The notes below the pieces were generated by a model that saw only the letters and a list, made by a program, of their open reading frames with translations, was not told the origin of the DNA and did not search any database. DNA of 64,000 nt from NCBI RefSeq assembly GCF_900105495.1, contig NZ_FNTF01000002.1:2517501-2581500 (forward strand). Reading direction: 5' to 3'. A program made the position numbers and the translations under genes. Shown here piece by piece: positions 8,053 through 16,726 of this stretch (positions within the stretch are counted from its first letter, which is position 1; each line of letters opens with the position of its first letter). Source of the stretch: Pseudomonas frederiksbergensis (GTDB lineage: Bacteria > Pseudomonadota > Gammaproteobacteria > Pseudomonadales > Pseudomonadaceae).

Positions 8053-8823
8053 ATGAGTTGGTCCGTCAAACAATACGTCGCTTTTGAAGATGAACGCACA
8101 CGCCCCGCGCGTGACTTGCTGGCCGCGATCCCTGCTATGGACGTGCGCTTGGCAATCGACATCGGCTGCGGCCCCGGCAACTCGACCGAGTTGCTGATTG
8201 AGCGCTTCGCCAATGCCACGGTGCGTGGCCTGGACAGTTCGACCGATATGATCGACGCCGCCCGCCAGCGCTTGCCGCAGGTGCAGTTCGATACGGCTGA
8301 TATTGATACCTGGAACGAAAACGGCCCGTTCGATGTGATTTTCGCCAACGCGGTGTTGCAGTGGCTACCTGATCACGCGAAGTTGCTGCCTGCACTGGTG
8401 AGCAAGCTGGCGCCTGGTGGCAGCCTGGCGATCCAGATGCCGGACAATCTCAACGAACCTTCGCATCGCTTGATGCGCGAAGTTGCAGCCGATGGTCCAT
8501 GGGTGGGCAAGTTGGCGGGCGCCGCCGGACAGCGGGCGGAGATGGCAGATGCCAGTGATTATTACTCGATGCTGCGAGCCCATTGTTCCCGTGTCGATGT
8601 GTGGCGCACGACTTACTATCATCCACTGGCTGGCGGTGCGTCGGGTGTGGTCGAGTGGTTCAAGGGCAGCGGATTGCGGCCGTTTCTTGATCCGTTGGAT
8701 GAGGCGGAGCGGGCGCAGTATCTCAAGCAGTATCTAGCAGCAATCGAGCGGGCCTATCCCCCATTGGCCGATGGTTCAGTGCTGCTGCCGTTCCCGCGGT
8801 TGTTTATTGTTGCGACGCGCTGA
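8053..8823 (+). CDS. tam: Trans-aconitate 2-methyltransferase
   Basis: A 256-residue class I SAM-dependent methyltransferase. Motif I is AIDIGCGPGNSTELL near residue 34, the acidic SAM-ribose position lies in VRGLDSSTDMIDAAR, and the post-motif strand is FDVIFANAVLQWLPDH. The opening MSWSVKQYVAFEDERTRPARDLLAAI is characteristic of Tam, which methylates trans-aconitate and so detoxifies a spontaneous inhibitor of aconitase. It is cytoplasmic. CAGGAG precedes the ATG. No operon partner is apparent. Confidence 0.92.
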   Translation: MSWSVKQYVAFEDERTRPARDLLAAIPAMDVRLAIDIGCGPGNSTELLIERFANATVRGLDSSTDMIDAARQRLPQVQFDTADIDTWNENGPFDVIFANAVLQWLPDHAKLLPALVSKLAPGGSLAIQMPDNLNEPSHRLMREVAADGPWVGKLAGAAGQRAEMADASDYYSMLRAHCSRVDVWRTTYYHPLAGGASGVVEWFKGSGLRPFLDPLDEAERAQYLKQYLAAIERAYPPLADGSVLLPFPRLFIVATR

Positions 8824-8894
8824 TGCGTTGATGAAAAAGGGACAGGTCCCGCTCTGTCCCTTTCTCGTACTCATGGCCGAGCCTCTCGCTGTAG

Positions 8895-9233
8895 CTAGTC
8901 AAGCAACTGATCAATCAAAACCGCGTTGCTATAAATCAAGCTTCCATCACTCGCTCGATGCCCGACCAAATGGAACTGACCGCGCTCGTTATGGATATAA
9001 ACGCGCATTTGGCAGTCGGACAAAGGGCCATATCCCTCTGGCAATTTCAACTCCAGTGAGCTCATGTCGACATCGACCATGGCTTCACGCTCATGGGTCT
9101 GTTGCAGGCGTTCTTCAGCTTCCTCCAGACCTCGATGGAGGGGGCCGTCGACGTAAAAATGGATTTCACCCATCGGGGTCGACTTTTGTGCTCCGTTGAC
9201 TTTGCACCAGCCTTCGATCGTCAAGGCACTCAT
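8895..9233 (-). CDS. Hypothetical protein, 112 residues
   Basis: A small soluble protein read from the ATG at 9233, chosen because GGAGG stands 7 bases upstream; a longer frame to 9284 has no such signal. It contains IEGWCKVNGAQKSTPMGEIHFYVDGPLHRGLEEAEERLQ and ends NERGQFHLVGHRASDGSLIYSNAVLIDQLLD. I do not recognise a family. The mix of beta-like and helical segments suggests a small folded domain. It is divergent from the oxidase operon. Confidence 0.65.
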   Translation of the reverse strand: MSALTIEGWCKVNGAQKSTPMGEIHFYVDGPLHRGLEEAEERLQQTHEREAMVDVDMSSLELKLPEGYGPLSDCQMRVYIHNERGQFHLVGHRASDGSLIYSNAVLIDQLLD

Positions 9234-9672
9234 GACGAAACCTCCGTTATGGACGGGCCGGACTCTATCGCTCCGGGCCGTCACTTGTCTGACCGCTATG
9301 CATAGGCAAGGACTTGGTGGGCGCTTTCACCGGTCTTTGCCTTGCGTAATCAAAGCTAATTATAGCTGGCGACCGCGTTTCGCTTACTCGACGTGGCGCC
9401 CAGGCAAGATGTGTTACTTAATAGTTACAGTTATATAGCGAATCGATTTTAAGTGATCAAGTTGGCGCTGAAGTTGGAATATCCAAGCCCTCAAGGCTTT
9501 TAACGAAAAGCGCCTGTTTCGACCATGAACTATACTTCCTGCGGACTTTGCCACAAAGACAGGTGGTCTTTGTCTAGCCTGTTTTGGCGTCAGATTAGTA
9601 TCGATTTGACGGTGTTGTTCTGTGGTGATGCTTAGGCATACCGATGAGTAACAAGAATAGGATGAAGTCAAA
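9234..9672. other. 439-bp region upstream of the caa3 oxidase operon
   Basis: A non-coding region between divergent genes. It holds the candidate promoter listed at 9530-9537 and a leader hairpin at 9553-9573 (ACAAAGAC/GTCTTTGT with a 5-base loop), which has no T-tract. The rest is AT-rich around 9415-9450. No ORF is convincing. Confidence 0.45.
9530..9537 (+). promoter_or_regulatory. Candidate RpoS-type -10 element for the oxidase operon
   Basis: CTATACTT matches the extended -10 preferred by the stationary-phase sigma factor, and I see no good -35 hexamer upstream. In P. aeruginosa the aa3 oxidase genes are reported to depend on RpoS, which fits. It lies about 136 bases before the coxB start. 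Confidence 0.4.
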
Positions 9673-11139
9673 ATGGCAATGGCAATTATTCTTGTACTAA
9701 TCGTTATTGCGTCCGTGCTGTTCCATCTATTAGCGCCTTGGCATGCTGCTCCTCCAGCGTCCAACTGGGGATCGATCGACACCACACTGTTCATCACCCT
9801 GGTCATCAGCGGAATATTTTTCATCGCCGTTACCCTGTTCATGGCATTGGCGGTGATACGTTTCCGTCACAAGGAAGGTGTCAGGGCGGCCTACCAGCCA
9901 GAAAACAAAAAGTTGGAGACATGGTTAATTATCGTGACCTCAATAGGTATTGCCGCGATGTTGGCGCCAGGGCTGGTTGTTTATGACGATTTCATTCGGG
10001 TGCCGAAAAATGCTTTAGAACTTGAAGTGGTCTCCCAGCAGTGGCAATGGGCTTATCGTTTTCCGGGCCTGGACGGGAAACTGGGTAAGTCGGATATAAA
10101 GTTTGTTGATTCGGTCAATCCTCTAGGTCTTGATCCCAAGGATCCTGTCGGACAGGATGATGTACTTGTCAGAAGTAATGTAGTTCACCTTCCGCTCGAT
10201 CAGCCGGTGAAGGTCTTATTGCGTTCCAAGGATGTACTGCACAATTTTTATATACCGCAGATTCGCAGCAAGATGGACATGGTGCCGGGGATGGTGTCGT
10301 ACTTTTGGTTTACGCCAACTGTAATCGGGAAGTATGAAGTCCTGTGTGCCGAGTATTGTGGCGTCGGTCATTACAACATGCGTGGCCATATGATCGTGGA
10401 AGATCAGGCCACCTTCGATCAATGGCTGAACAGCCAACCGACTTTTGCGCAGACATTGACGGCAGCTGCCAAACCCAGTCAGGACAGCGTGCTGGAAAAA
10501 GGTCGCCAGTTGGTCGAAAGATACGGCTGCGGTGCCTGCCATAGCCAGGATGGCAGTACCAGTCTCGGCCCGGGATGGAAGGGGTTGTACGGCCGCACTG
10601 AACAGTTTGTCGATGGCTCCAGTGCGCTGGTCGATGAGGCCTACCTGAAAGAGTCGATCCTCGATCCGAAGGCCCGACTGGTGCAGGGCTACCCGCCAGT
10701 CATGGTGGCCTATACTCTCACTGAAGATGAACTGGGTGCTGTCGTCGCCCTGATCAAATCACTGGGTGTCGCGCAGCAAGAGCCTTCTGCCAGCGAAAAA
10801 CTCGACAGAGGTGACGACCTGGCGACGCAGGGGCAGCGGCTGGCCGAGTCGCTCGGCTGTCTGGCCTGTCACAGTATTGATGGCAGCAAGGGCGTCGGCC
10901 CCAGTTGGCAAGGCCTGTATGGCGAGACCGTAACCCTTGCCGACGGTTCGACGGTAAAGGCCGATGAGGGCTACATAGAAGATTCGGTTGTTAATCCCGG
11001 TGCCAAAATCGTCAAGGGCTACGCAGCCGTCATGCCGGCCTTTACCCCGAGTGATCAGGAGTTGAACGCACTGATCGCTTTTATCAAATCCAAAGCGAAA
11101 GCCGACGCTGATGCGAGCAAGGCGGAGCCAGGGAAGTAG
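9673..11139 (+). CDS. coxB: Cytochrome c oxidase subunit II fused to two cytochrome c domains
   Basis: A 488-residue subunit II of a caa3-type oxidase. Hydrophobic helices lie at about 1-20, 38-62 and 84-104. The CuA site is complete: His190, Cys225, Glu227, Cys229, His233 and Met236. Two c-type haem domains follow, with CGACH at 286-290 and CLACH at 396-400 and likely axial Met344 and Met454. The two domains resemble each other (LGPGWKGLYG and VGPSWQGLYG), so they arose by duplication. Electrons would pass from a donor through the haems to CuA. One cytochrome c domain is the usual number in caa3 enzymes; two is uncommon. It is the first gene of a five-gene operon. Confidence 0.93.
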   Translation: MAMAIILVLIVIASVLFHLLAPWHAAPPASNWGSIDTTLFITLVISGIFFIAVTLFMALAVIRFRHKEGVRAAYQPENKKLETWLIIVTSIGIAAMLAPGLVVYDDFIRVPKNALELEVVSQQWQWAYRFPGLDGKLGKSDIKFVDSVNPLGLDPKDPVGQDDVLVRSNVVHLPLDQPVKVLLRSKDVLHNFYIPQIRSKMDMVPGMVSYFWFTPTVIGKYEVLCAEYCGVGHYNMRGHMIVEDQATFDQWLNSQPTFAQTLTAAAKPSQDSVLEKGRQLVERYGCGACHSQDGSTSLGPGWKGLYGRTEQFVDGSSALVDEAYLKESILDPKARLVQGYPPVMVAYTLTEDELGAVVALIKSLGVAQQEPSASEKLDRGDDLATQGQRLAESLGCLACHSIDGSKGVGPSWQGLYGETVTLADGSTVKADEGYIEDSVVNPGAKIVKGYAAVMPAFTPSDQELNALIAFIKSKAKADADASKAEPGK

Positions 11140-11187
11140 CCGTAAAGCAGCCAGGAATGCACCGAAACTTCGACAGGAGATGACGTG

Positions 11188-12963
11188 ATGGCCTATGCGG
11201 AGCAAGCCGAAACAGAAGCACTACACGAACCCAAAAGCTTCCTGACCAAATACATCTGGAGTCAGGACCACAAGGTCATCGCCATTCAATATTCCTTGAC
11301 GGCTTTGTTCGTGGGCGTTATCGCCGTGGTGTTGTCCGGCTTGATGCGCATACAGATTGGTTTCCCCGGCGCTTTGGAGTTCATGGACGCCAGTGCTTAC
11401 TATCAGGCGATGACCATGCACGGCATGATCATGGTCATTTACTTGCTGACAGCCTTGTTTCTGGGTGGCTTCGGTAACTATCTGATCCCGCTGATGGTGG
11501 GCGCCCGCGACATGGTCTTCCCCTATGTCAACATGCTGAGTTACTGGTTCTACCTGCTAGCGGTAGTGGTGTTGCTCGCCAGTTTTTTTGTTCCTGGCGG
11601 CCCCACCGGTTCGGGCTGGACCCTCTATCCGCCACAGTCCATTTCTCAGGGGACACCGGGGGTCGAGTGGGGCATCGTCCTGATGCTAGTCTCACTGGCG
11701 ATTTTTATTGTTGCAGCAACCATGGGCGGGTTGAACTACGTCACCACGGTGTTGCAGGCGCGCACGCACGGCATGACATTGTTTCGCATGCCGCTCTCCG
11801 TATGGGGCATCTTCATGGCCTCGATCATGGCCTTGCTGGCCTTCCCTGCGTTGTTCGTCAGTGCGGTCATGATGCTGTTTGACAAGCTGTTGGGCACCAG
11901 CTTCTTTATGCCGGCGATGATCTCGCTGGGGCAGCAGATCGATCACCAGGGTGGCAGCCCAATATTGTTCCAGCACCTGTTTTGGTTCTTCGGCCACCCG
12001 GAGGTTTACATCGTTGCGCTCCCTGCGTTTGGTCTGGTCTCCGACTTGATCAGCACGCATGCGCGTAAAAACATTTTCGGTTACCGAATGATGGTGTGGG
12101 CCATTATTGCGATTGGCGTACTCAGCTTTGTGGTCTGGGCGCACCATATGTATGTCAGCGGAATGAACCCGTACTTTGGCTTTTTCTTCGCCGTCACCAC
12201 CTTGATCATCGCGGTGCCGACCGCACTGAAAGTCTACAACTGGGTGCTGACCCTGTGGCGCGGCGACATCCATCTGACCGTGCCGATGCTGTTTGCCCTG
12301 GCCTTTATCGTCACCTTCCTGGTCGGCGGTTTGACCGGCTTGTTTCTCGGCAATGTGATCGTGGATATTCCGCTCTCGGACACCTATTTCGTTGTAGCGC
12401 ATTTTCATATGGTGATGGGGGTTGCGCCGGTATTGGTGGTGTTCGGCGGCATCTATCATTGGTTCCCTAAAGTCACCGGGCGCATGTTGAATGACACCCT
12501 GGGCAAGTTGCATTTCTGGATTACTTTCCTGGGGACCTACGCCATCTTCTTCCCCATGCATTACTTGGGTTTCCAGGGCATGCCACGCCGTTACTACGCT
12601 TATGACAACTACGCGTTCATTCCGCAGTCGGCACAAGAGTTGAACGCCGTCATAACAGTAATCGCATTGACCGTCGGCGTTTCCCAGTTGTTGTTTCTGT
12701 TCAACCTGGCCTGGAGTGCATTCAAGGGCAAGCCCGCAGGCAGTAATCCCTGGGGCGCGGCCAGTCTGGAATGGCAAACGCCTAATACCCCGCCGATACA
12801 CGGTAATTGGGGCGCGAAGCTGCCGGTTGTGCATCGTTGGGCCTATGACTACAGCGTGCCGGGAATAGAGCAGGATTTCGTTCCGCAAACAGTCTCCGCC
12901 GAGGAGTTGGAGCAGATGCGGCAACAGAGTGCCGGAACCAGGATAGCGGACGTTAAAACATGA
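11188..12963 (+). CDS. coxA: Cytochrome c oxidase subunit I (A1-type haem-copper oxidase)
   Basis: A 591-residue, roughly 12-helix protein that reduces oxygen to water and pumps protons. The low-spin haem ligand His lies in MTMHGMIMV, and CuB and the cross-linked Tyr lie in FFGHPEVYIVALPAFG. The Glu of GHPEVY marks the A1 subfamily with a D-channel, and the K-channel Lys is in PTALKVYNW. HFHMVMG carries the haem a3 and haem a ligands. The ATG at 11188 is preferred over a GTG at 11185 because AGGAGA is better spaced. Its C-terminal stop overlaps the start of the next gene. Confidence 0.95.
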   Translation: MAYAEQAETEALHEPKSFLTKYIWSQDHKVIAIQYSLTALFVGVIAVVLSGLMRIQIGFPGALEFMDASAYYQAMTMHGMIMVIYLLTALFLGGFGNYLIPLMVGARDMVFPYVNMLSYWFYLLAVVVLLASFFVPGGPTGSGWTLYPPQSISQGTPGVEWGIVLMLVSLAIFIVAATMGGLNYVTTVLQARTHGMTLFRMPLSVWGIFMASIMALLAFPALFVSAVMMLFDKLLGTSFFMPAMISLGQQIDHQGGSPILFQHLFWFFGHPEVYIVALPAFGLVSDLISTHARKNIFGYRMMVWAIIAIGVLSFVVWAHHMYVSGMNPYFGFFFAVTTLIIAVPTALKVYNWVLTLWRGDIHLTVPMLFALAFIVTFLVGGLTGLFLGNVIVDIPLSDTYFVVAHFHMVMGVAPVLVVFGGIYHWFPKVTGRMLNDTLGKLHFWITFLGTYAIFFPMHYLGFQGMPRRYYAYDNYAFIPQSAQELNAVITVIALTVGVSQLLFLFNLAWSAFKGKPAGSNPWGAASLEWQTPNTPPIHGNWGAKLPVVHRWAYDYSVPGIEQDFVPQTVSAEELEQMRQQSAGTRIADVKT

Positions 12964-13652
12964 GCAGGTTGCTATTGAGAAACGCCGATGGCGCTGACCC
13001 CGGCGGCAGCTGGAATCGAAATCCGGAGGGTATTCAGGCGGGTGAAGGTGCCGATCGAAACCAAATCGCAAGAACAGGCCTGCGCTTATTCCTGGTCGTG
13101 GTGAGTTCGTTATTCTTCCTCTTCTTGCTCGCCTTTATTGCCCGTTCACAAATGAATGATTGGCTACCCCTGACAGAGCCCATGGCCCCGTTAGCCAATC
13201 TTTCGCAGCTATGGCTGAACTCGGCTTTTCTGGTATTCAGTTGCGTCGCACTGCAGTGGTCGCGTATGGCCGCCCGACGGGCGCAACTGGGTGCAACTGT
13301 AATTGGTTTTGCGTTGGCGGGCGTATTCGCCATTGCTTTTCTGGTGGGTCAACTCTGGGTCTGGCAGCAGTTTGTCGCCTGGGGTTACTTTCTCGCCAGC
13401 AATCCGGCCAACAGCTTCTTCTACCTGTTGACCGGCCTGCATGCGCTCCACCTGCTGGGCGGGTTGATAGCGTGGGGCATAATCGTTGCTAAATTCCTGC
13501 AGCGCGTGCCGTTGCCGCAACTCAGCGCCAGCGTAGAGCTGAGTGCCATCTATTGGCATTACTTACTGGGCCTTTGGTTCGTGCTCTTCGCTTTGCTGGC
13601 CAGCACGCCGCAAACCTACGAAGCGATCGCCAGATTCTGCGGCCTGAGGTGA
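12960..13652 (+). CDS. Cytochrome c oxidase subunit III paralogue 1
   Basis: A 230-residue inner-membrane protein with five hydrophobic segments. The segment SFFYLLTGLHALHLLGGLIAW carries the TGxHxxHLxGG signature of COX3, and the ending AIYWHYLLGLWFVLFALL is also typical. It starts with an ATGA overlap of coxA, which shows translational coupling. A second, diverged subunit III gene follows immediately, so one paralogue may replace the missing helices or an assembly role of the other. The hydrophilic N-terminal 40 residues are unusual for the family. Confidence 0.85.
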   Translation: MSRLLLRNADGADPGGSWNRNPEGIQAGEGADRNQIARTGLRLFLVVVSSLFFLFLLAFIARSQMNDWLPLTEPMAPLANLSQLWLNSAFLVFSCVALQWSRMAARRAQLGATVIGFALAGVFAIAFLVGQLWVWQQFVAWGYFLASNPANSFFYLLTGLHALHLLGGLIAWGIIVAKFLQRVPLPQLSASVELSAIYWHYLLGLWFVLFALLASTPQTYEAIARFCGLR

Positions 13653-13658
13653 ACAGCC

Positions 13659-14372
13659 ATGGCATCGCATCCACTTGCCCCAGGCGACTCCAGTTCATCC
13701 AATCCATCCGGCTTGCCGCCTGTAGCCGGGTGGCAGGGCATCGCCAACGACTGGTCCTCGGATAAGGAGGCTTTCAAGCAGGTGCCTTGGGGCAAGGCGA
13801 TGATGTGGATATTCCTGCTCAGCGATACTTTTATATTCACCTGTTTTTTAACCGGCTACATGTCGGTACGCATGACCATCACCGCCGCCTGGCCGAACCC
13901 CAGCGAAGTGTTCGCATTGACGATCGGCGGTCAGTCGATCCCACTTATTCTGATCGCCATCATGACTTTTGTGCTGATCAGTAGCAGCGGCACCATGGCC
14001 ATGGCCGTCAATTTCGCTTACCGCCGTGATCGCGCGAAAACCACTGCCCTGATGCTGGCGACCGCTGCCCTGGGTGTGACCTTCGTCGGCATGCAGGCCT
14101 TCGAATGGAGCAAGCTCATCGCAGAAGGCGTGCGTCCCTGGGGGAACCCTATGGGAGCGGCGCAGTTTGGCGCCAGTTTTTTCATGATTACCGGTTTTCA
14201 CGGACTGCATGTGTCAATCGGCGCCCTTTACCTCAGCATTGTGGCGATGAAAGTATGGCGGGGAGATTATGAGCGCTCTGGAAACTATCAGAACGTCGAG
14301 ATAGCCGGGCTTTACTGGCATTTCGTGGATTTGGTGTGGGTGTTTATTTTTGCTTTCTTCTATTTATGGTAG
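13659..14372 (+). CDS. Cytochrome c oxidase subunit III paralogue 2
   Basis: A 237-residue protein with five to six membrane segments and the COX3 hallmarks WIFLLSDTFIFTCFLTGYM near residue 50, FFMITGFHGLHVSIGALYL and LYWHFVDLVWVFIFAFFYLW at the end. The last of these is the canonical C-terminus of haem-copper oxidase subunit III. It lies 6 bases after the first paralogue. About 45 N-terminal residues are hydrophilic. It is probably the true structural subunit III. Confidence 0.9.
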   Translation: MASHPLAPGDSSSSNPSGLPPVAGWQGIANDWSSDKEAFKQVPWGKAMMWIFLLSDTFIFTCFLTGYMSVRMTITAAWPNPSEVFALTIGGQSIPLILIAIMTFVLISSSGTMAMAVNFAYRRDRAKTTALMLATAALGVTFVGMQAFEWSKLIAEGVRPWGNPMGAAQFGASFFMITGFHGLHVSIGALYLSIVAMKVWRGDYERSGNYQNVEIAGLYWHFVDLVWVFIFAFFYLW

Positions 14373-14385
14373 AGGAGCACGGGTG

Positions 14386-14703
14386 ATGGCACATGCTCAA
14401 GGTCAGCAACATCCAATCAGCTTGTACCTTAAAATCTGGGGGCTGTTATTCGTCCTCAGCACGCTGTCGTACCTTGTCGACTATTTCCAGTTCCATGGTT
14501 ACCTTCGGTGGTCCCTGATTATCACTTTCATGTTGTTGAAGGCAGGTTTAATTGTCTCCATCTTCATGCACATGGCCTGGGAACGATTGGCCATGGTCTA
14601 CGCCATACTGTTGCCACCTTTGTGTTTATTGGTGCTGGTTGGACTGATGGCCACCGAGGCAGACTATGTTTTCTTCAGTCGGGTCATTTCCTTCGGCCAG
14701 TAA
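14386..14703 (+). CDS. Cytochrome c oxidase subunit IV-like protein
   Basis: A 105-residue protein with three hydrophobic segments, starting MAHAQGQQHPISLYLKIWGLLF. It matches prokaryotic COX4/CyoD-type small subunits (KAGLIVSIFMHMAWE is characteristic). The ATG at 14386 is chosen over an in-frame ATG at 14350, which lies inside the previous gene; GAGGAG is upstream. It closes the oxidase operon. No assembly genes such as ctaG, cox15 or ctaB accompany the operon, so those functions must come from elsewhere. Confidence 0.85.
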   Translation: MAHAQGQQHPISLYLKIWGLLFVLSTLSYLVDYFQFHGYLRWSLIITFMLLKAGLIVSIFMHMAWERLAMVYAILLPPLCLLVLVGLMATEADYVFFSRVISFGQ

Positions 14704-14735
14704 GCAGCTTCTGGATGGCTGTCAGTCTCCTGTGG

Positions 14736-15296
14736 CTAACCCGATATGACTCGCTTGAACTGATGCCATTTGTGCTGCCAGGCCACTGTCCAGTGGGGGG
14801 CTGCCGTTCCCGTGCCGGCAATCTCCAGCGCTGGGTGATGTTCGATTACCCGGTCCAATACCGACTCCTGATCCGGCTCGACATCGACGAAGAAAATATG
14901 TTTTCCCTCTTCTACCACCTGTTTAAAACTGCGGAAGTGAGTGTTTGGCACCTGGATGCCAAAAAAACCGCCTTCCCAGATGCAGAAGCCAAATACAACA
15001 ACGGCAAGAAAGACAAAAGGCGTCCAGCCGGCGGCGGATTCGGTCCAGCCCTGCCAATAGGCGACGCCAAGAACCAACGCTGCGAGGGGCACACCGATCA
15101 CTGCACCAATTTCGCCAGAGTGGACAACATCCTGTTCCATTAACGAGTTGATTTCGTGAAGGTGATGTTGTTCAACTTCGGCAACGTGTTGACTGAGCAC
15201 ATGAATTTGTTCGGAATTGATGCCGCTGGCTTCCAGCTCATTTTCAACGGCTTCAAGATCGTCGAGATTGTTGCTGATGTAATAGTGTCGATTCAT
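14736..15296 (-). CDS. Uncharacterised membrane protein with N-terminal YflT-like region
   Basis: A 186-residue protein. Residues 1-45 (YYISNNLDDLEAVENELEAS, then GINSEQIHVLSQHVAEVEQHHL) resemble the small ligand-like domain seen in YflT/general-stress proteins. Two membrane helices follow (GAVIGVPLAALVLGVAYWQGW and WTPFVFLAVVVFGFCIWEGGF), and the C-terminal part FFVDVEPDQESVLDRVIEHHPALEI is a second alpha/beta unit. Close relatives in pseudomonads are annotated variably; I do not assign a function. It is convergent with the oxidase operon. Confidence 0.7.
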   Translation of the reverse strand: MNRHYYISNNLDDLEAVENELEASGINSEQIHVLSQHVAEVEQHHLHEINSLMEQDVVHSGEIGAVIGVPLAALVLGVAYWQGWTESAAGWTPFVFLAVVVFGFCIWEGGFFGIQVPNTHFRSFKQVVEEGKHIFFVDVEPDQESVLDRVIEHHPALEIAGTGTAAPHWTVAWQHKWHQFKRVISG

Positions 15297-15506
15297 GCCA
15301 CACCTCCCATCTCGTGCTTGCCGTAGACCTCCTTAGTCTTGCAGCGCCAATCGAGATTTGCAGTCGGTATCAACCCCCTTGGGCAACGCTGTACGCTTCA
15401 TTCAAATCATAAAAAAGTATAGCACTGCCTATCATTGGGGCATGGGGACGGGAAGCATGCGCTCTGATGCTCCCGGCAGGTTCCCCGGCAACCCAAATCC
15501 AGGGCA

Positions 15507-15537
15507 CAAAAAAACCGGTCACAACGGACCGGTTTTT
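15507..15537 (-). terminator. Rho-independent terminator downstream of tRNA-Gly
   Basis: A perfect 8-bp stem (AACCGGTC/GACCGGTT) with a 6-base loop has A-runs on one side and T-runs on the other. It stands 52 bases after the tRNA 3' end on the minus strand. Confidence 0.8.
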
Positions 15538-15588
15538 GTGTTCTTGCGTCTCCCGTCAAAAACATTCTGACGTGAGACAAAATTCGGT

Positions 15589-15662
15589 TGGAGCGGGTGA
15601 AGGGAATCGAACCCTCGTTATCAGCTTGGGAAGCTGGAGTAATGCCATTATACGACACCCGC
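15589..15662 (-). tRNA. tRNA-Gly (anticodon CCC)
   Basis: A 74-nt cloverleaf with encoded CCA. The acceptor stem is GCGGGTG/CACCCGC, the anticodon loop TTCCCAA gives anticodon CCC, and the T-arm is AGGGTTCGATTCCCT. It reads GGG codons. One mismatch occurs at the base of the anticodon stem. The gene is single, with its own terminator at 15507-15537. Confidence 0.95.
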
Positions 15663-15767
15663 TGAGCGGCTGACTTTGTACCAGATGTGGCCGTGGAAAT
15701 GAAGTTTTTCTTTGCGTGGGACGGCTTTAGCGCAAAAGAAACGAAAGCAGAGACCGCATGACGGTCT

Positions 15768-15832
15768 ATCGCGGGCAAGCCTCGCTGCTACAGGAATGCA
15801 TTCAACACCGTAGGGCGAAGCTTGCTCGCGAT
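15768..15832. repeat. REP-type inverted pair (degenerate)
   Basis: Arms ATCGCGGGCAAGC and GCTTGCTCGCGAT face each other around a 39-base centre. It belongs to the same broad REP class as the copies at 23842 and 50870 but is more diverged. It lies between tRNA-Gly and the end of phaG. Confidence 0.7.
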
Positions 15833-15841
15833 GACACTGTT

Positions 15842-16726
15842 TCAGATGGCCAATGCATGTTGGTCCTGGACGTAGTGATAACGCGGTCGACTTTCGTGTT
15901 GTGAAGGTTTCAGGAAGCCCAGCAATGCGTTGCGGCTGTCTCGGCAAGCTGCTTTGTGTTCCATGTCGAGAAAGTGGCCGGTGGCCTGCAGGGTGGTGAA
16001 AGTCGCGTGTTGCACATGATTGGCGAACAGTTGGGCACCGTCGGCAGCGGTGTACTCGTCCCATTCGCCGTTCATGAACAGCACCGGTACGTTGACTTTC
16101 TCCGCGGCCTTGAAGAAGCACTGGCGATCACTGTGCAGCAGATCGCTGATGTGGAAGTGCATCTGCCCGTACTCATGCTCGGCCAGGGAACTGACGTGCC
16201 GATAATTGAAGCGCTTGAACAGGGTCGGCAGGTGTTTGCCGATGGTGCTGTTCACCAGGTTGCCCACCCGATCACCGTCCCGGCTGCCGAGGTAATCGAT
16301 GCCGCGCTCGAGGTAGTCGAGCATGTGCGCGTTGATCTCCGGAGAGAACGAGCTGATCACGGCTTTTTCGATGCGCCGTGGCTGCTGGGCCAGGGCGACC
16401 AGGGTCGCGGCGCCACCCCAGGAAAACGACAGCACGTGTTCGGCGGCGAAGTGGTCGATCAGCTCCAGGAGGATCTGCCCTTCGATTTCCTTGGTCAGCA
16501 ATTTTTCGTGCAGGTTGTGGGCTTTCGACTTGCCCGCGTAGGGCTGGTCGTAGCAGACCACATTGAACTGCGGGTGAAGGTTTTTCACGGTTTGTGCAAA
16601 CGACGCAGTCGTGGCCATCGAGCCGTTGACCAAAATAATGGTCTTCTCTGCGGCGTCTGCGCGATAGAACTCCGTGTAAACCCGATACTGACCCTGTATA
16701 TCCAGCACAGCGATTTCTGGCCTCAT
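15842..16726 (-). CDS. phaG: PhaG, 3-hydroxyacyl-ACP:CoA transacylase/thioesterase
   Basis: A 294-residue alpha/beta hydrolase whose opening MRPEIAVLDIQGQYRVYTEF is that of P. putida PhaG. PhaG diverts (R)-3-hydroxyacyl groups from fatty-acid synthesis towards medium-chain polyhydroxyalkanoate. The triad Ser102 (SFSWGGA), Asp223 (EWDEYT) and His251 (ATGHFLDME) and Asp60 are in place. The described HX4D motif (His177, Asp182) is altered: His177 is kept but position 182 is Ala, as in RhlA. RhlA is the nearest alternative, but the N-terminal match and length favour PhaG. It is not near pha synthase genes, as is usual for phaG. AGGAG precedes the ATG. Confidence 0.92.
   Translation of the reverse strand: MRPEIAVLDIQGQYRVYTEFYRADAAEKTIILVNGSMATTASFAQTVKNLHPQFNVVCYDQPYAGKSKAHNLHEKLLTKEIEGQILLELIDHFAAEHVLSFSWGGAATLVALAQQPRRIEKAVISSFSPEINAHMLDYLERGIDYLGSRDGDRVGNLVNSTIGKHLPTLFKRFNYRHVSSLAEHEYGQMHFHISDLLHSDRQCFFKAAEKVNVPVLFMNGEWDEYTAADGAQLFANHVQHATFTTLQATGHFLDMEHKAACRDSRNALLGFLKPSQHESRPRYHYVQDQHALAI

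Noticed and set aside
15842..16726. RhlA (rhamnolipid precursor synthase) as alternative to PhaG
   Set aside because: N-terminus, length and overall sequence follow PhaG; no rhlB or related gene is adjacent.
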